The translations under genes and the position numbers were made by a program. A stretch of DNA of 64,000 nt from Aquabacter cavernae (GTDB lineage Bacteria; Pseudomonadota; Alphaproteobacteria; Rhizobiales; Xanthobacteraceae), in the NCBI RefSeq assembly GCF_003993795.1, contig NZ_RWKV01000007.1, positions 62,001-126,000 on the forward strand, given 5' to 3'. Of this stretch, positions 50,537-59,430 are shown one piece after another. Position 1 is the stretch's first letter. Each line of letters begins with the position of its first letter. The notes under the pieces are model-generated. The model was not told the origin of the DNA, made no database searches, and was given only the letters and a program-made list of their open reading frames with translations.

Positions 50537-51835
50537 ATGATGCTACGTCGCTTGGCAGCGGCAGCGGGCCTGTCGCTGCTCGGACTATTTCCTGCATTGG
50601 CTCAAGAAAAGCCTGCGGAACTGCGCATCGGAATCACCACTTACACATCCGGTGCTGCGTCTGTATTTGGTATACCTGCCCGCGACGCGGCCGAGATGTT
50701 CGCGTCCGAGATCAATGCGCGCGGCGGCGTGCAGGGCGTGCCGGTGAAGCTGTTCTTCGTGGACGAAGGCGCCGGCATCGAGACCCTGATGACCGAGTAT
50801 CGCCGCCTCGTGCAGGACCAGAAGGTGGACGTGATGTTCGCCTCCATCTCCTCCGGCGTGTGCAACAAGATCGCCCCGCTCGCCGAGGACCTGAAGGTCG
50901 TCAACTTCATGTGGGATTGCGGCACCCAGCGCATCCTCGAAGACGACAAGTATAATTACGTGTTCCGCACCCAGGCCAACGCCACCCCCGAAGTGATGGC
51001 GCCGCTCCTGTACCTGCTGAAGGTGAAGCCGGACTTCAAGACCATCGCCGTGGTGAACCAGGATTATGCCTGGGGCCGTGACAGCTGGGCCATCTTCTCC
51101 CAGGCCCTCAAGGTGCTGAAGCCCGACGTGAAGGTCGTGGCGGAGTTCTTCCCCAAGTTCGGCGCCGCCGACTTCTCCACCGAGGTCTCGCGCCTGCTGG
51201 CGCTGAAGCCGGACGTGATCCTCTCCACCTCCTGGGGCGGCGACCTCGACACCTTCGTGCGCCAGGCCAACCAGCGCGGCCTGTTCAAGTCCTCGCAGTT
51301 CGTTCTGCCGCTGGCGGAATCCTCCCTCCAGCGCCTGGGCAACGACCTGCCCGAGGGCGTGATCGTGGGCGGTCGCGGCGACCATTACTTCCTGCATCCC
51401 GAGCGCATCGGCGACGCCAAGTTCCGCACCTTCATGGACGCCTTCAAGCAGAAGACCGGCGCCTATCCCATCTATCCGGTGTTCCACATGGCCCAGGCCT
51501 TCTCCGCGCTGGAGGCGGTCTATGCCAAGGCGGTGACGGCCAATGGCGGCAAGTGGCCGAGCCATGAGCAGGTGGCGAAGGCCATGCCGGGCCTGACCTT
51601 CCAGGCGCTCGGCCGCCCCATCGAGATCCGGGCCGATGGCCAGGGCATCGAGGACCAGCTGGTGGGCACCACCATCCGCACCCCGAAGTATAATTTCGAC
51701 GTGCTGGACAACATGATGATCTTCCCGGCCTCCAAGATCATGCCGGCGGTGGGCGAGAAGTCCGAGGCGTGGATCAGCGGGCTGAAGCCCGACATCCTCA
51801 ACATCAAGGTCGATACCTTCAAGCACGCCGACTGA
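50537..51835 (+). CDS. Liv-type ABC transporter substrate-binding protein
   Basis: A 432-residue periplasmic binding protein with a signal peptide (LGLFPALAQ end) and the family-typical LRIGITTYTSGAASVFGIPA, EINARGGVQGVPVKLFFVDE and NQDYAWGRDSWAIF. GGGAGGA at 50524-50530 fits ATG 50537 (a second ATG follows at 50540). It heads a complete five-gene Liv importer (50537-55212). The ligand is probably an organic or aromatic acid or an amide rather than leucine, given the oxidative genes downstream and the LysR regulator. Confidence 0.88.
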   Translation: MMLRRLAAAAGLSLLGLFPALAQEKPAELRIGITTYTSGAASVFGIPARDAAEMFASEINARGGVQGVPVKLFFVDEGAGIETLMTEYRRLVQDQKVDVMFASISSGVCNKIAPLAEDLKVVNFMWDCGTQRILEDDKYNYVFRTQANATPEVMAPLLYLLKVKPDFKTIAVVNQDYAWGRDSWAIFSQALKVLKPDVKVVAEFFPKFGAADFSTEVSRLLALKPDVILSTSWGGDLDTFVRQANQRGLFKSSQFVLPLAESSLQRLGNDLPEGVIVGGRGDHYFLHPERIGDAKFRTFMDAFKQKTGAYPIYPVFHMAQAFSALEAVYAKAVTANGGKWPSHEQVAKAMPGLTFQALGRPIEIRADGQGIEDQLVGTTIRTPKYNFDVLDNMMIFPASKIMPAVGEKSEAWISGLKPDILNIKVDTFKHAD

Positions 51836-51855
51836 TCCCCGACCCGCGGACCCAA

Positions 51856-51881
51856 CGGGCGCGGCCATGTCGCCGCGCCCG
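51856..51881 (+). terminator. Hairpin between binding-protein and permease genes
   Basis: A perfect 10-bp stem (51856-51865 with 51872-51881) and a 6-nt loop. Without a U-run, it probably protects the binding-protein mRNA end and lowers permease expression, a common arrangement in ABC operons. Confidence 0.55.
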
Positions 51882-51898
51882 CATCGGAAGCTGAACCC

Positions 51899-52804
51899 AT
51901 GTCCTTCGACACCATCGTGCTCGCCGTCTGCGACGGCGTGGCCTATGCCTCCCTGGTCTTCCTCGTCGCCGTGGGGCTGACCTTCATCTTCGGCGTGCTG
52001 GGCGTGCTCAACATCGCCCATGGCAGCTTCTATGCGCTGGGCGCCTATACGGCCGTGAGCGCGGGAATCTTCCTGACCAAGGCGGGCTTCAGCCCCTGGC
52101 TGACCTTCCCGGCCCTGTTCGTGGCGGCGATCTTCATCGGCGCGGTGCTGGGCGGGCTCATGGAGAAGCTGCTGCTCCAGCGCATCTACGACAAGGAGCA
52201 GGTGCTCCAGATCCTCGTCACCTTCGCCATCTTCATGATCCTGGAGAATGTGCAGCGGCTGATCTGGGGCGTGCAGCCCTATTTCATGTCCGAGCCGCTC
52301 CAGCTCCTGGGCAACATCTCGCTGTTCGGCATCAGCTACACCGCCTACCAGACGCTGTTCCTGCCGGCGCTGGCGGTGATCGTGCTGCTGGGCCTGCGCT
52401 ACTTCCTGCGCCACACGGCGGCGGGCGCGCAGATCCTCGCCGTGACCGAGGACCGGGAGGCGGCGAGCGCCATCGGCATCGACGCCCAGAAGGTCTACTT
52501 CGTCACCTTCATCGCAGGCGCCACGCTGGCGGCGCTGGGCGGGGCGCTCGCCGCGCCCACCACCTCGCTCATGCCCGGCATGGGCGCCGAGATGATCGTC
52601 CTGTCCTTCGCGGTGGCCGCCACCGCCGGCCTCGGCCAGATCGAGGGTGCCGCCGTCGCCGCGCTCATGATCGGTCTCGGCCGCTCCCTGGCTGTCTATC
52701 TCGCTCCCGAATTCGAGGTTCTCGTGCCCTATATCCTCATGGTGGGGGTGCTCATCTTCCGTCCCAGCGGCCTGTTCGGCGCGCCTCAGCTGCGGAAGAT
52801 CTGA
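51899..52804 (+). CDS. livH: Liv-type ABC transporter permease (LivH)
   Basis: A 301-residue inner-membrane permease with about eight helices. It has GLTFIFGVLGVLNIAHGSFYALGAY, here the LNIAHG motif near residue 38, and the late ALGGALAAPTTSLMPGMGAEMI segment that faces the ATPase. It partners with the LivM-type protein encoded 1 bp downstream. The ligand is not determined by this subunit. Confidence 0.92.
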   Translation: MSFDTIVLAVCDGVAYASLVFLVAVGLTFIFGVLGVLNIAHGSFYALGAYTAVSAGIFLTKAGFSPWLTFPALFVAAIFIGAVLGGLMEKLLLQRIYDKEQVLQILVTFAIFMILENVQRLIWGVQPYFMSEPLQLLGNISLFGISYTAYQTLFLPALAVIVLLGLRYFLRHTAAGAQILAVTEDREAASAIGIDAQKVYFVTFIAGATLAALGGALAAPTTSLMPGMGAEMIVLSFAVAATAGLGQIEGAAVAALMIGLGRSLAVYLAPEFEVLVPYILMVGVLIFRPSGLFGAPQLRKI

Positions 52805-52805
52805 C

Positions 52806-53780
52806 ATGGCCCTGCGCGCAATCCTTCTCGTCCTGCTGGTGGCGGTTCTCGCGGCGGTGCCGCTGTTCGCCGCCTCCTCGCAGACCTTCCTCGCCATCGT
52901 CTTCGCCAAGAGCGTGGCGGTGCTGGGTCTCCTGCTCCTGCTCCAGGCGGGGCAGGTGTCCTTCGGCCACGGCATGTTCTTCGCCACCGGCGCCTATACG
53001 GTCGCCTTCCTCGGCCGCAGCATGGGCGGCGGAGACCTCGCGCTCCTGCTCGCCGCCAGCGTCGTCACCTCGGCGGTGCTCGGCCTGCTGGTGGGGCTGT
53101 TCGTGGTTCGCTACCGCTACATCTTCTTCGGCATGCTGAACCTTGCCTTCTCCATGGTGCTCTATTCCATCCTGGAGAAGTTCTTCCACCTCACGGGCGG
53201 CTCAGACGGCCTGCGCATCCGCCGCCCCACGGCGTTCGGCTTCACGTTCGACCGGGCGCAGTTCGACATGGTGCTCTACTACTCGACCTTCGCCATGGCC
53301 TTCCTCGCCGCCTATCTCGTGTGGCGCTACCTGCGCAGCCCGCTGGGCCAGGCGCTGAAAGCCATCAAGACCAACGAGACGCGGCTTGAATATATCGGCC
53401 TGTCCGCGCGGTTCGTCATGCTGGTGGGCTATGTGATCTCCGCCGTGCTGTGCGGCGTGGGCGGGGCGTTCCTCGGCGTCATCCAGGGCATCGCGACCCC
53501 GGAATACAGCTATTGGACACGCTCGGCCGAGTTCGTGTTCATCGCCATCCTGGGCGGCGTCGGCCATGTGGCCGGGGCGCTCACCGGCACCTTCGTCTAC
53601 GAGGCGGTGCGCACCTATGCGGCGGCCTTCGTGGCGGACAGCTGGCAGATGATCCTGGGCTTCGTGCTGCTGGCCATCATCCTCAAGGCGCCCTCGGGCA
53701 TCGTCGGCCTGGTGGAGGGCTTCACCGCCCGCCGCCGCAAGGCCGAGGCGTCCGCCCTCACCGTGGAGGCCGCCCGATGA
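52806..53780 (+). CDS. livM: Liv-type ABC transporter permease (LivM)
   Basis: A 324-residue permease with about eight to nine helices. It has LLLQAGQVSFGHGMFFATGAY (the SFGHG motif near residue 56), ALKAIKTNETRLEYIGLSA as cytoplasmic coupling segment and RSAEFVFIAILGGVGHVAGAL. It forms the heterodimeric channel with LivH and its stop overlaps the LivG start. Confidence 0.92.
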   Translation: MALRAILLVLLVAVLAAVPLFAASSQTFLAIVFAKSVAVLGLLLLLQAGQVSFGHGMFFATGAYTVAFLGRSMGGGDLALLLAASVVTSAVLGLLVGLFVVRYRYIFFGMLNLAFSMVLYSILEKFFHLTGGSDGLRIRRPTAFGFTFDRAQFDMVLYYSTFAMAFLAAYLVWRYLRSPLGQALKAIKTNETRLEYIGLSARFVMLVGYVISAVLCGVGGAFLGVIQGIATPEYSYWTRSAEFVFIAILGGVGHVAGALTGTFVYEAVRTYAAAFVADSWQMILGFVLLAIILKAPSGIVGLVEGFTARRRKAEASALTVEAAR

Positions 53781-54532
53781 GCGAGGCATCCCACCCCATC
53801 CTGCTCCAGGCCCGGGGCCTGGAAATCCGCTTCGGCGGCGTGATCGCGGCCAACGGCATCGATCTCGACGTGCGCGGCGGGGAAAACCTCGCCATCATCG
53901 GGCCGAACGGTGCGGGCAAGACCACCTTCCTCAACATCTGCACCGGTTATCTGCGGCCCAAGGCCGGGACGGTGCGGTTCGAGGGCAAGGAGATCACCGC
54001 CCAGCCGCCGCGCGACATCACCCGGCTCGGCATCGCCCGGGCCTTCCAGATCCCGCAGCTTTTCTCCGACCATACGGTGCTGGAGAACATGCTGCTGGCC
54101 GCCGCCTCCCGCCAGCGCCGGTTCAATCTTCTCCAGCCTCTCGGCCGCATCGCTGAGAAGGACGAGATGCTTGAGCTGCTGGACCTCGTGGGCTGCGCCG
54201 GGGACCGCGACAAGCGCGCGGGCGACCTGCCGGAAGGCCATCGCAAGCTGGTGGATATCGCGGTGGCGCTGGCGTTGAAGCCCAAGCTCCTCCTCATGGA
54301 CGAGCCCACGTCGGGCGTCGCCAGCGCGGACAAGTTCGAGGTCATGGAGATCCTCGTCTCCGCGCTCGCCAAGGCGAAGGTCGCCTCGGTCTTCGTCGAG
54401 CACGACATGGACATGGTGCAGCGCTATGCCGGCCGCGTGGCGGTCTGGAGCGCGGGCAAGATCCAGCGGCTCGGTCCCCCCTCTGAGGTGCTGGAGGACC
54501 CCGAGGTCATCCGCACCGTGATCGGAGTGTGA
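53777..54532 (+). CDS. livG: Liv-type ABC transporter ATP-binding protein (LivG)
   Basis: A 251-residue ATPase. Walker A GPNGAGKTTFLN, Q-loop region ARAFQIPQLFSD, Walker B LLLMDEPTSGVA and switch His in VEHDMDMV. The ABC signature is unusual: the usual LSGGQ (LivG often LAYGQQ) reads LPEGHRKLVDIAVAL. Start and stop overlap neighbouring genes by 4 bp. It energises import with LivF. Confidence 0.91.
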   Translation: MSEASHPILLQARGLEIRFGGVIAANGIDLDVRGGENLAIIGPNGAGKTTFLNICTGYLRPKAGTVRFEGKEITAQPPRDITRLGIARAFQIPQLFSDHTVLENMLLAAASRQRRFNLLQPLGRIAEKDEMLELLDLVGCAGDRDKRAGDLPEGHRKLVDIAVALALKPKLLLMDEPTSGVASADKFEVMEILVSALAKAKVASVFVEHDMDMVQRYAGRVAVWSAGKIQRLGPPSEVLEDPEVIRTVIGV

Positions 54533-54534
54533 GC

Positions 54535-55212
54535 ATGCTCATCCTTGATCAGGTCAGCGTCTCCTTCGGCACCGTGCCGGTGCTGCGCGGCGTGTCCTTC
54601 GCCCTGAAGGAGGGCGAGGCGGTGGCCTTTGTCGGCCGCAACGGCGCGGGCAAGACCACCACGCTGCGCACCATCATGGGCTTCACCCGCAATGGCGGGC
54701 GGATCACCTTCGACGGCCACGACCTTGCGGGCGTCGCCGCCCATCTGCGGCCGGGCCTCGGCATCGGCTATGCGCCCGAGGACCGGCGCCTCTTCTCCCG
54801 CTTCGGCGTGGAGGAGAACATCCTGCTGCCCGCCCAGGTGGCGAAGCTGTCGGCGGCGGAGACCAAGCGCCGCCTCGACCGCGTCTACCATATCCTTCCC
54901 GAGCTGAAGGAGATGGCCAAGCGCCCGGCGGGCTCGGTCTCCGGCGGACAGGGCAAGATGGTGGCGCTGGGCCGCGCGCTCATGCTCGCCACCCGCCTCG
55001 TGCTGCTGGACGAGCCCTTCCAGGGCCTCGCCCCGGTCCTGGCGAACCGCTACGCCGAGGCGCTGCGGCGCCTGCGCGACACCGACCCGAGCCTCGCGCT
55101 CATCATCACGGAATCGAACCCCCACCTCCTGCGCAGCTTCGCCGAGCGGACCATCACCATCGAGCGCGGCGAGATCGCCCAGGACGTGCGTAACGAAGGA
55201 TTGGCCGCATGA
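54535..55212 (+). CDS. livF: Liv-type ABC transporter ATP-binding protein (LivF)
   Basis: A 225-residue ATPase with Walker A GRNGAGKTTTLRTIM, a regular signature VSGGQGKMVALGRALM, Walker B LVLLDEPFQGLAP and a late TESNPHLL in place of the usual switch EHD/EQN. GGAG at 54524-54527 favours ATG 54535; a GTG at 54529 overlaps the LivG stop. It pairs with LivG on the Liv importer. Its stop overlaps the aldehyde dehydrogenase start. Confidence 0.91.
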   Translation: MLILDQVSVSFGTVPVLRGVSFALKEGEAVAFVGRNGAGKTTTLRTIMGFTRNGGRITFDGHDLAGVAAHLRPGLGIGYAPEDRRLFSRFGVEENILLPAQVAKLSAAETKRRLDRVYHILPELKEMAKRPAGSVSGGQGKMVALGRALMLATRLVLLDEPFQGLAPVLANRYAEALRRLRDTDPSLALIITESNPHLLRSFAERTITIERGEIAQDVRNEGLAA

Positions 55213-56687
55213 ACCAGCACGCTCCCCACCAGCACGCGCCCATCACGCCCGCCAAGGGCGTCTTCATCAACAATGCCTGGCGCCCGGCGGCGTCGGGCCG
55301 CGTGGTGGATGTCTATGCCCCGGCCGAGGGCCGGGTGTTCGCGCAGATCGCGGCGGGCACCGCGGCTGACGTGGACGCGGCGGTGAAGGCCGCCCGCCAT
55401 GCGGTGGAAGAGGGGGCCTGGAGCCGCCTGTCCGCCACCGAGCGCGGCCGCCTGCTCTCCAGGTTCGCGCAGATCATCACGGATCATGCGGAGGAGCTGG
55501 CGCTGCTGGAGGCCCGCGACACCGGCAAGCCGCTGAAGCAGGCCCGCGCCGACATGGTGGCCACCGCCCGCTATTTCGAATTCTACGGCGGCGGCGCCGA
55601 CAAGCTGCACGGCGAGACCATTCCGTTCCTCAACGGCTATTTCGTCCCCACCGAGCGCGTGCCCCATGGCGTGACCGCGCACATCATCCCCTGGAACTAT
55701 CCCGCCCAGATGTTCGGCCGCACCATCGGCCCGGCGCTGGCGGTGGGCAATGCCACCGTGGTGAAGCCCGCCGAGGATGCCTGCCTCACGCCGCTTCGCC
55801 TCGCGGAACTGGCCGTGGAAGCGGGCTTCCCCGAGGGCGCCATCAATATCGTGCCGGGCCTCGGCGAGGAGGCGGGCGCGGCCCTCTCCGGCCATCCCGA
55901 CATCGACTTCATCGCCTTCACCGGCTCGCCGGAAGTGGGCACGCTGATCCAGATGGCCGCTGCCCGCAACCATATCGGCTGCACGCTGGAACTGGGCGGC
56001 AAGTCGCCCCACATCCTGTTCGCGGACGCGGACCTTGACGCCGCCATTCCGGTGATCGCCAACACGGTGGTCCAGAATGCCGGCCAGACCTGCTCGGCGG
56101 GCTCGCGCCTGCTGGTGGAGCGCACGGTCTATGAGGAGGTGGTCTCCCGCCTCAACGCGCGGTTCGCGACGCTTCGCGCGGGTTCGCCGGAAATGGACCT
56201 GGATCTCGGCCCGGTCATCAACGCCAAGCAGAAGGAGCGCGTGGAAAGCTTCTTCGCCAAGGCGGCCGAGGACGGCGTGGGCGTGGTGGCGGAAGGCCAG
56301 GTGGCCGAAGGGGTGCCCGCGGGCGGCTTCTACGTGACGCCGCGCGTCTACGGCCCCGTGCCGCGCGACCATATCCTCGCCACCCAGGAAGTGTTCGGCC
56401 CGGTTCTCTCCGTGCTGCCCTTCGATGACGAGGCGGACGCGGTGCGCATCGCCAACGGCACCGAATTCGGCCTCATGGCGGGCGTCTGGTCCACCAACAC
56501 GTCCCGCGCCATCCGCGTCGCCCGCAAGGTGAAGGCGGGGCAGGTCTATGTGAACGCCTATGGCGCGGGCGGCGGCATCGAGCTGCCGTTCGGCGGCATG
56601 AAGAAGTCCGGCCACGGCCGCGAGAAGGGGTTCGAGGCGCTCTACGAGTTCTCGACCCTCAAGACCATGATCATCAAGCACGACTGA
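55209..56687 (+). CDS. NAD(P)-dependent aldehyde dehydrogenase
   Basis: A 492-residue ALDH. The oxyanion Asn is in IIPWNYPAQMF, the general-base Glu in LELGGKSPH, and the nucleophile Cys in NAGQTCSAGSRLLV. The cofactor pocket contains FTGSPEVG. The first residues are His-rich (MNQHAPHQHAP). It oxidises an aldehyde to a carboxylate; the ATG overlaps the LivF stop, so it is part of the importer operon and probably acts on a breakdown product of the imported compound. Confidence 0.92.
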   Translation: MNQHAPHQHAPITPAKGVFINNAWRPAASGRVVDVYAPAEGRVFAQIAAGTAADVDAAVKAARHAVEEGAWSRLSATERGRLLSRFAQIITDHAEELALLEARDTGKPLKQARADMVATARYFEFYGGGADKLHGETIPFLNGYFVPTERVPHGVTAHIIPWNYPAQMFGRTIGPALAVGNATVVKPAEDACLTPLRLAELAVEAGFPEGAINIVPGLGEEAGAALSGHPDIDFIAFTGSPEVGTLIQMAAARNHIGCTLELGGKSPHILFADADLDAAIPVIANTVVQNAGQTCSAGSRLLVERTVYEEVVSRLNARFATLRAGSPEMDLDLGPVINAKQKERVESFFAKAAEDGVGVVAEGQVAEGVPAGGFYVTPRVYGPVPRDHILATQEVFGPVLSVLPFDDEADAVRIANGTEFGLMAGVWSTNTSRAIRVARKVKAGQVYVNAYGAGGGIELPFGGMKKSGHGREKGFEALYEFSTLKTMIIKHD

Positions 56688-56691
56688 TCCC

Positions 56692-56719
56692 TCGAAGGCC
56701 CGCCTGCGCGGGCCTTCGA
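56692..56719 (+). terminator. Hairpin after the aldehyde dehydrogenase gene
   Basis: A perfect 12-bp stem (56692-56703 with 56708-56719) and a 4-nt loop immediately after the stop codon. It lacks a U-run; it marks a likely transcript end or processing site before the SDR gene. Confidence 0.6.
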
Positions 56720-56821
56720 CCCCGCCCGCGTGTCGGGCGAAATCCGTTCCCAAAAACCACCTGAAGAACCACCCGCATCCGGTTCGGGGACCGGGGCCGC
56801 TGGCATGAGGAAACAGTCCCA

Positions 56822-57571
56822 ATGCGTCTTTCCGGCAAATCCGCGCTCGTCACGGGCGCCGCCTCGGGCTTCGGCGCCGAGATCGCCCGCGTCTTCGCCC
56901 GCGAGGGGGCGAAGGTCACCATCGTGGACCTCAATCTCGACGGGGCGCAGAAGGTGGCGGCCGAGATCGGCGCCGCCGCCATCGCCGTGCGCGGCGACGT
57001 GACCAGCCGCGCGGATGTGGAAGCCTCCGTCGCCGCCGCCATCGCGCATGGCGGCAAGCTGGACATCGTCATCAACAATGCCGGCTGGACCCACCGCAAC
57101 AAGCCGCTCCTCGAAGTGACCGAGGAGGAGTTCGACAAGGCCTATTCCATCAACATGAAGTCCATCTTCCACATGATCCACACCGTGGTTCCGGTCATGA
57201 CCGGCCAGGGCGGGGGCGTGGTGGTGAATGTGGGCTCCACGGCGGGCATCCGGCCGCGCCCCGGCCTCACCTGGTACAACGCCACCAAGGGCGCGGTGAA
57301 CCTCGCCACCCGCTCGCTGGCGGTGGAACTGGCGCCGCAGAAGATCCGCGTGAACGGCGTCGCCCCGGTCATGGGCGCCACCGGCCTGCTGGAGAGCTTC
57401 ATGGGCGTGCCGGACACCCCGGAGAACCGCGCGCGCTTCATCGCCACCATCCCGCTCGGCCGCCTCTCGGAGCCGAAGGACGTGGCCAATGCCTGCCTCT
57501 ATCTCTCCTCCGACGAGGCGGAGTTCATCACCGGCGTCATCCTTGAAGTGGATGGCGGCCGCACCATCTGA
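56822..57571 (+). CDS. Short-chain dehydrogenase/reductase (3-oxoacyl reductase-like)
   Basis: A 249-residue classical SDR with TGAASGFGAEIA (cofactor), NNAGWTH, the active-site Ser in NVGSTAGIRPRPG and the pair YNATKGAV, ending EFITGVILEVDGG. It likely oxidises an alcohol of the compound taken up by the Liv importer, before or after the aldehyde dehydrogenase step. An intrinsic terminator follows. Substrate unknown. Confidence 0.87.
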   Translation: MRLSGKSALVTGAASGFGAEIARVFAREGAKVTIVDLNLDGAQKVAAEIGAAAIAVRGDVTSRADVEASVAAAIAHGGKLDIVINNAGWTHRNKPLLEVTEEEFDKAYSINMKSIFHMIHTVVPVMTGQGGGVVVNVGSTAGIRPRPGLTWYNATKGAVNLATRSLAVELAPQKIRVNGVAPVMGATGLLESFMGVPDTPENRARFIATIPLGRLSEPKDVANACLYLSSDEAEFITGVILEVDGGRTI

Positions 57572-57592
57572 CAGTTCGACCTCCCGGTGCCT

Positions 57593-57629
57593 CGCCCCGC
57601 CGCGTCAAACCGGCGGGGCGCTTTTGTTT
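57593..57629 (+). terminator. Intrinsic terminator after the SDR gene
   Basis: A perfect 10-bp GC stem (57593-57602 with 57611-57620), an 8-nt loop and a CTTTTGTTT tract (57621-57629). It is the clearest Rho-independent terminator in the window and closes the 50537-57571 operon. Confidence 0.85.
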
Positions 57630-57637
57630 GACACCAG

Positions 57638-57727
57638 AAGCCCGTGAGTTTGACTCATGGGCTTATGGTGAAGCCCGCGCGGCACTTGAGCGTCAACCCT
57701 CTCGGCACCGGTCAAAGACCGGTGCCG
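57638..57727. promoter_or_regulatory. Two hairpins in the leader of the fumarase gene
   Basis: Stem 1 pairs 57638-57648 with 57654-57664 (11 bp with one G-U, 5-nt loop). Stem 2 is a perfect 11-bp palindrome, CGGCACCGGTC (57703-57713) with its complement at 57717-57727 around AAA. They lie 75-165 bp before the fumarase ATG. They may be an operator, an attenuator or a structured 5' UTR; no known riboswitch is recognised. Confidence 0.45.
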
Positions 57728-57801
57728 TTGGTATGAGACATGCTTTGCGGGGCGCCCCGCCCGTGGAAAAATCCGGACAGCGTCCGGGAAGGAGACAAGC
57801 C

Positions 57802-59316
57802 ATGCATCCCACCGTCGTCATCGCCGGAGAGGATGTGATCGCGAGCGTCGCGGACGCGCTGCAATACATCTCCTATTTCCATCCGGCCGATTATATCGCC
57901 CATCTGTCGCGCGCCTATGAGCGCGAGAAATCCCCCGCCGCGCGGGACGCCATCGCGCAGATCCTGCTGAATTCCCGCATGGCCGCGTTGGGGCGGCGGC
58001 CCATCTGCCAGGATACCGGCCTCGTGGTGGCGTTCGCCGAAATCGGCATGGACGTGCGCATCGATGCCGAGACCGGCTTCGAGGACCTGATCCACGAAGC
58101 GGTGCGCCGGGCCTATCTGGATGCGGACAATCCGCTGCGCGCCTCCATGGTGGGCGATCCCCTGTTCGCGCGGCGCAACACCAGGGACAACGCCCCCGCC
58201 GTGGTGCACACCCGCCTCGTGCCCGGCCGCACCCTCACCATCACCGTGGCGGCGAAGGGCGGCGGCTCGGAGAACAAGGCGCGCTTCGTCACGCTGGATC
58301 CCGGCGCCAGCGTCGAGGACTGGGTGCTGAAGACCGTGCCGAAACTGGGCGCGGGCTGGTGCCCGCCGGGCGTCATCGGCCTCGGCATCGGCGGCTCGGC
58401 CGAGAAGGCCATGCTCATTGCCAAGGAGGCGCTGCTGGAGGAGATCGACATGACCGAACTCCTCGCGCGCGGTCCGAACACCCAATTGGAGGAGATGCGC
58501 ATCTCCCTTTATGAGCGCATCAACGCGCTGGGCATCGGCGCGCAGGGGCTGGGTGGGCTTACCACGGTGGTGGATGTGAAGATCGCCACCTATCCCACCC
58601 ATGCGGCCTCCAAGCCCGTGGCCCTCATTCCCCAATGCGCCGCCAACCGCCATGCCACCATCGTCCTCGACGGCTCCGGCCCGGTGCGGCTCGACCCGCC
58701 GGACCTGTCCGCCTGGCCGCAGATCGTGCGGGATGCGGCGGACGGGGAGGCGCGGCGGGTGAACCTCGACAGGCTGACGCGCGAAGAGGTGGCCTCCTGG
58801 CAGCCGGGCGAGAAGCTGCGCCTCAATGGGCGCATGCTCACCGGGCGCGATGCCGCCCATGCGCGCATGTCCGACATGCTGGCGCGCGGCGAGGCGCTGC
58901 CCGTGAGCCTTGCGGGACGGGTCATCTATTATGTGGGCCCCGTGGACCCGGTGCGCGGCGAGGCGGTGGGCCCGGCGGGGCCGACCACGTCCACCCGCAT
59001 GGACCGCTATACGGACGAGATATTGGGCACCGGCCTTCTCGCCATGGTGGGCAAGGCGGAGCGGGGGCCTGCGGCGGTAGAGGCTATCGCGCGCCACAAG
59101 GCGGCCTATCTGATTGCCGTGGGCGGGGCGGCCTATCTGGTCTCCAAGGCGGTGAAGGCGGCGCGCGTGGTCGCCTTCGAGGACCTGGGCATGGAGGCCA
59201 TCTACGAATTCGAGGTGGAGGACATGCCCGTCACCGTCGCCGTCACCGCCGAGGGGGATTCGGTGCACAGGACCGGCCCGGCCTATTGGCGCGCCCGCAT
59301 CGCCGAGGGCGTTTAG
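57802..59316 (+). CDS. Class I (iron-sulfur) fumarate hydratase
   Basis: A 504-residue fused alpha/beta class I fumarase (FumA/FumB type), with the [4Fe-4S] cluster Cys residues in RPICQDTGLVVA, GAGWCPPGVIGLGIGG and IPQCAANRH. The C-terminal domain has GRVIYYVGPVDPVRGEAVGP and PTTSTRMDRYTDEIL, which carry substrate-binding residues. It interconverts fumarate and malate; relatives hydrate mesaconate to citramalate or act on tartrate. ATG 57802 follows GGGAAGGAGA; the longer frame overlaps the leader hairpins. The catabolic context makes a mesaconase-like role possible. Confidence 0.88.
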   Translation: MHPTVVIAGEDVIASVADALQYISYFHPADYIAHLSRAYEREKSPAARDAIAQILLNSRMAALGRRPICQDTGLVVAFAEIGMDVRIDAETGFEDLIHEAVRRAYLDADNPLRASMVGDPLFARRNTRDNAPAVVHTRLVPGRTLTITVAAKGGGSENKARFVTLDPGASVEDWVLKTVPKLGAGWCPPGVIGLGIGGSAEKAMLIAKEALLEEIDMTELLARGPNTQLEEMRISLYERINALGIGAQGLGGLTTVVDVKIATYPTHAASKPVALIPQCAANRHATIVLDGSGPVRLDPPDLSAWPQIVRDAADGEARRVNLDRLTREEVASWQPGEKLRLNGRMLTGRDAAHARMSDMLARGEALPVSLAGRVIYYVGPVDPVRGEAVGPAGPTTSTRMDRYTDEILGTGLLAMVGKAERGPAAVEAIARHKAAYLIAVGGAAYLVSKAVKAARVVAFEDLGMEAIYEFEVEDMPVTVAVTAEGDSVHRTGPAYWRARIAEGV

Positions 59317-59354
59317 GCGCCCTCGCGCGGAGCGGCAGTCGCGCGGGGTGTGCT

Positions 59355-59376
59355 ATGCACGTCTCATGACGTGCAT
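59355..59376. promoter_or_regulatory. Perfect 9-bp dyad upstream of acyl-CoA dehydrogenase
   Basis: ATGCACGTC (59355-59363) and GACGTGCAT (59368-59376) form a perfect inverted repeat with a 4-nt spacer, followed by a 7-bp dyad GGCGGTG/CACCGCC at 59381-59398. They lie 55-76 bp before the 59431 start. Spacing and symmetry resemble TetR-type operators; no TetR gene is in the window. Confidence 0.5.
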
Positions 59377-59430
59377 CGTCGGCGGTGTCAGCACCGCCGG
59401 CCTGTCCGGCCTCATTCCGGGATCGAACTC

